A stretch of DNA of 64,000 nt from the NCBI RefSeq assembly GCF_007004665.1, contig NZ_ML660053.1, positions 186,001 through 250,000 on the forward strand, given 5' to 3'. Made by a program: the position numbers and the translations under genes. This document shows positions 63,216-64,000 of the stretch, piece after piece. Below the pieces are notes generated by a model, which was not told where the DNA came from, did no database searches, and saw nothing but the letters and a program-made list of their open reading frames with translations. This stretch comes from Denitrobaculum tricleocarpae. Lineage in GTDB: Bacteria; Pseudomonadota; Alphaproteobacteria; Kiloniellales; Kiloniellaceae. Position 1 is the first letter of the stretch; each line of letters starts with the position of its first letter.

Positions 63216-64000
63216 TTAATCCTCAAGGACCGCGAAGGAGGCGGTCAGGTCTTCGATCAGATCCTGCGGATGCTCCAAACCGATGTGGAAACGGGCCATG
63301 GGGTCCGGCGATTCTTCTTTGACAAAGCTCCGGCTCTCGTCCGGCGCAATCGGCATGGCCAGACTTTCGAAGCCGCCCCAGGAACTGCCGATCGAAAAGA
63401 TCTGCAAACGGTCGAGAAAGGCCTCCAGTGCAAAGCCCGGCCGGAATCGAACGCTCAAAAGCCCATTGCAGCCGCTGGCGTCACGCCGCCAGATTTCGTG
63501 GCCGGGATGGCCGGTCAGACCCGGATGCAGGACCTCCGACACTTCGGGGCGTTTCGCGAAGTAGTCGGCCAGCAGGAGGCCGCTCTCGTGATGCCGCTCG
63601 AGCCGTAGGCCCAGCGTGCGCATTCCGCGCAGGCAGGCGTAGGCTTCGTCGGGTGCAAGGGTTTGCCCGCTGGCGTGCACCACTGCCCGTAACGGCGCGC
63701 AGGCTTCGCCCCGGGCACTGGCAACGCCCATCATTACGTCGGCATGACCGCTGAGATACTTCGTGCCGGCAATGACGGACACATCGCATCCCAATTCCAG
63801 CGGATGGTACAGCCAGCCCGAACCGTAAGTGTTATCGGCGATGACGGTGATCCCTTTTGCCGTGGCGCTGCGGCAGAGGGCGGGCAGGTCCATCACTTCG
63901 AAGGTCTGCGATGCCGGAGACTCAACCATAACCGCCTTGGTCTTTGCCGTGATCCAGGGGGACAGATCGATCGTGTCCCAGGGGATGTAGTCGATCTCCA
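63216..64000 (-). CDS. metC: Cystathionine beta-lyase-like PLP enzyme, 5' end outside the window
   Basis: The minus-strand frame is open to the window edge, so about 260 C-terminal residues are visible and the start lies beyond base 64000. VMVESPASQTFEVMDLP, VIADNTYGSGWLYHPLELG and SVIAGTKYLSGHADVMMG, with the PLP lysine in GTKYLSGH, are typical of the Cys/Met-metabolism family; SIGSSWGGFESLAMP marks the MetC branch. It cleaves cystathionine to homocysteine, pyruvate and ammonia. Confidence 0.82.
   Translation of the reverse strand, partial: EIDYIPWDTIDLSPWITAKTKAVMVESPASQTFEVMDLPALCRSATAKGITVIADNTYGSGWLYHPLELGCDVSVIAGTKYLSGHADVMMGVASARGEACAPLRAVVHASGQTLAPDEAYACLRGMRTLGLRLERHHESGLLLADYFAKRPEVSEVLHPGLTGHPGHEIWRRDASGCNGLLSVRFRPGFALEAFLDRLQIFSIGSSWGGFESLAMPIAPDESRSFVKEESPDPMARFHIGLEHPQDLIEDLTASFAVLED

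Overview
The window is chromosomal DNA from a GC-rich alphaproteobacterium. It is most like a marine member of Rhodospirillales in the broad sense, judged from gene order and family content: tilS-ftsH-folP-glmM, a serC-serA pair with a structured leader, hisZ directly upstream of purA, rluD head-to-head with a DUF6476 gene near rpoH, and MocR next to DUF1127. I see no phage, plasmid, insertion sequence, CRISPR array or rRNA operon. There is one tRNA gene, tRNA-Glu(CTC).

Positions 1-24,900 are mostly core genes. They are the tail of tilS, then ftsH, folP, glmM and thiD; a MocR regulator divergent from a DUF1127 gene and a PhzF enzyme; an SLC13/RCK permease; serC-serA; a single-domain PqiA protein; hisZ-purA; a degenerate kinase with a C-terminal membrane anchor followed by a small membrane protein; an uncharacterised polytopic membrane protein; rpoH, rluD, a DUF6476 gene, a threonine aldolase and tRNA-Glu. 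Positions 25,100-33,600 form a divergent catabolic locus around a GntR regulator. One arm holds an MBL-fold hydrolase, gamma-glutamyltranspeptidase and a GAF protein. The other holds the GntR gene, a complete TctC-TctB-TctA carboxylate transporter and a Nit-type amidase. A composite palindromic repeat and a terminator close this block, and a diverged copy of part of the repeat lies after thiD.

Positions 33,700-49,600 form a methylamine/TMAO block. It holds an XRE-cupin regulator, folD, a three-gene glutamate-synthase-like complex (glxBCD/mgsABC type) with a type III glutamine synthetase (GlnT/GmaS type), then a TMAO-reductase set: torA, torD, pentaheme torC, a TorR-type response regulator, and a TorS-like tripartite kinase that looks soluble. 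Three intergenic regions (upstream of torA, between torC and torR, and upstream of a haloalkane dehalogenase) share a four-box array of TGTAAAC-like elements. The first two boxes are exactly 33 bp apart at all three, and the last two follow at about 10 and 11 bp (9 and 11 at torC/torR). This suggests one TorR-type regulon that includes the dehalogenase.

Positions 50,000-64,000 carry accessory metabolism. They include DUF808, DUF4112 and a zinc metallopeptidase; a GntR-kduI-kduD uronate cluster followed by a ketoglutaric semialdehyde dehydrogenase; a deoR regulator divergent from deoC and a two-domain ALDH16-type aldehyde dehydrogenase; two small XRE regulators; a secreted repeat protein whose best start is followed by an in-frame TAA at codon 5; and a cystathionine beta-lyase gene cut by the window edge. 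The main leads are the shared TorR-box architecture, the pseudokinase/membrane-protein pair, the deoC-ALDH16 link and the dispersed palindromic element.
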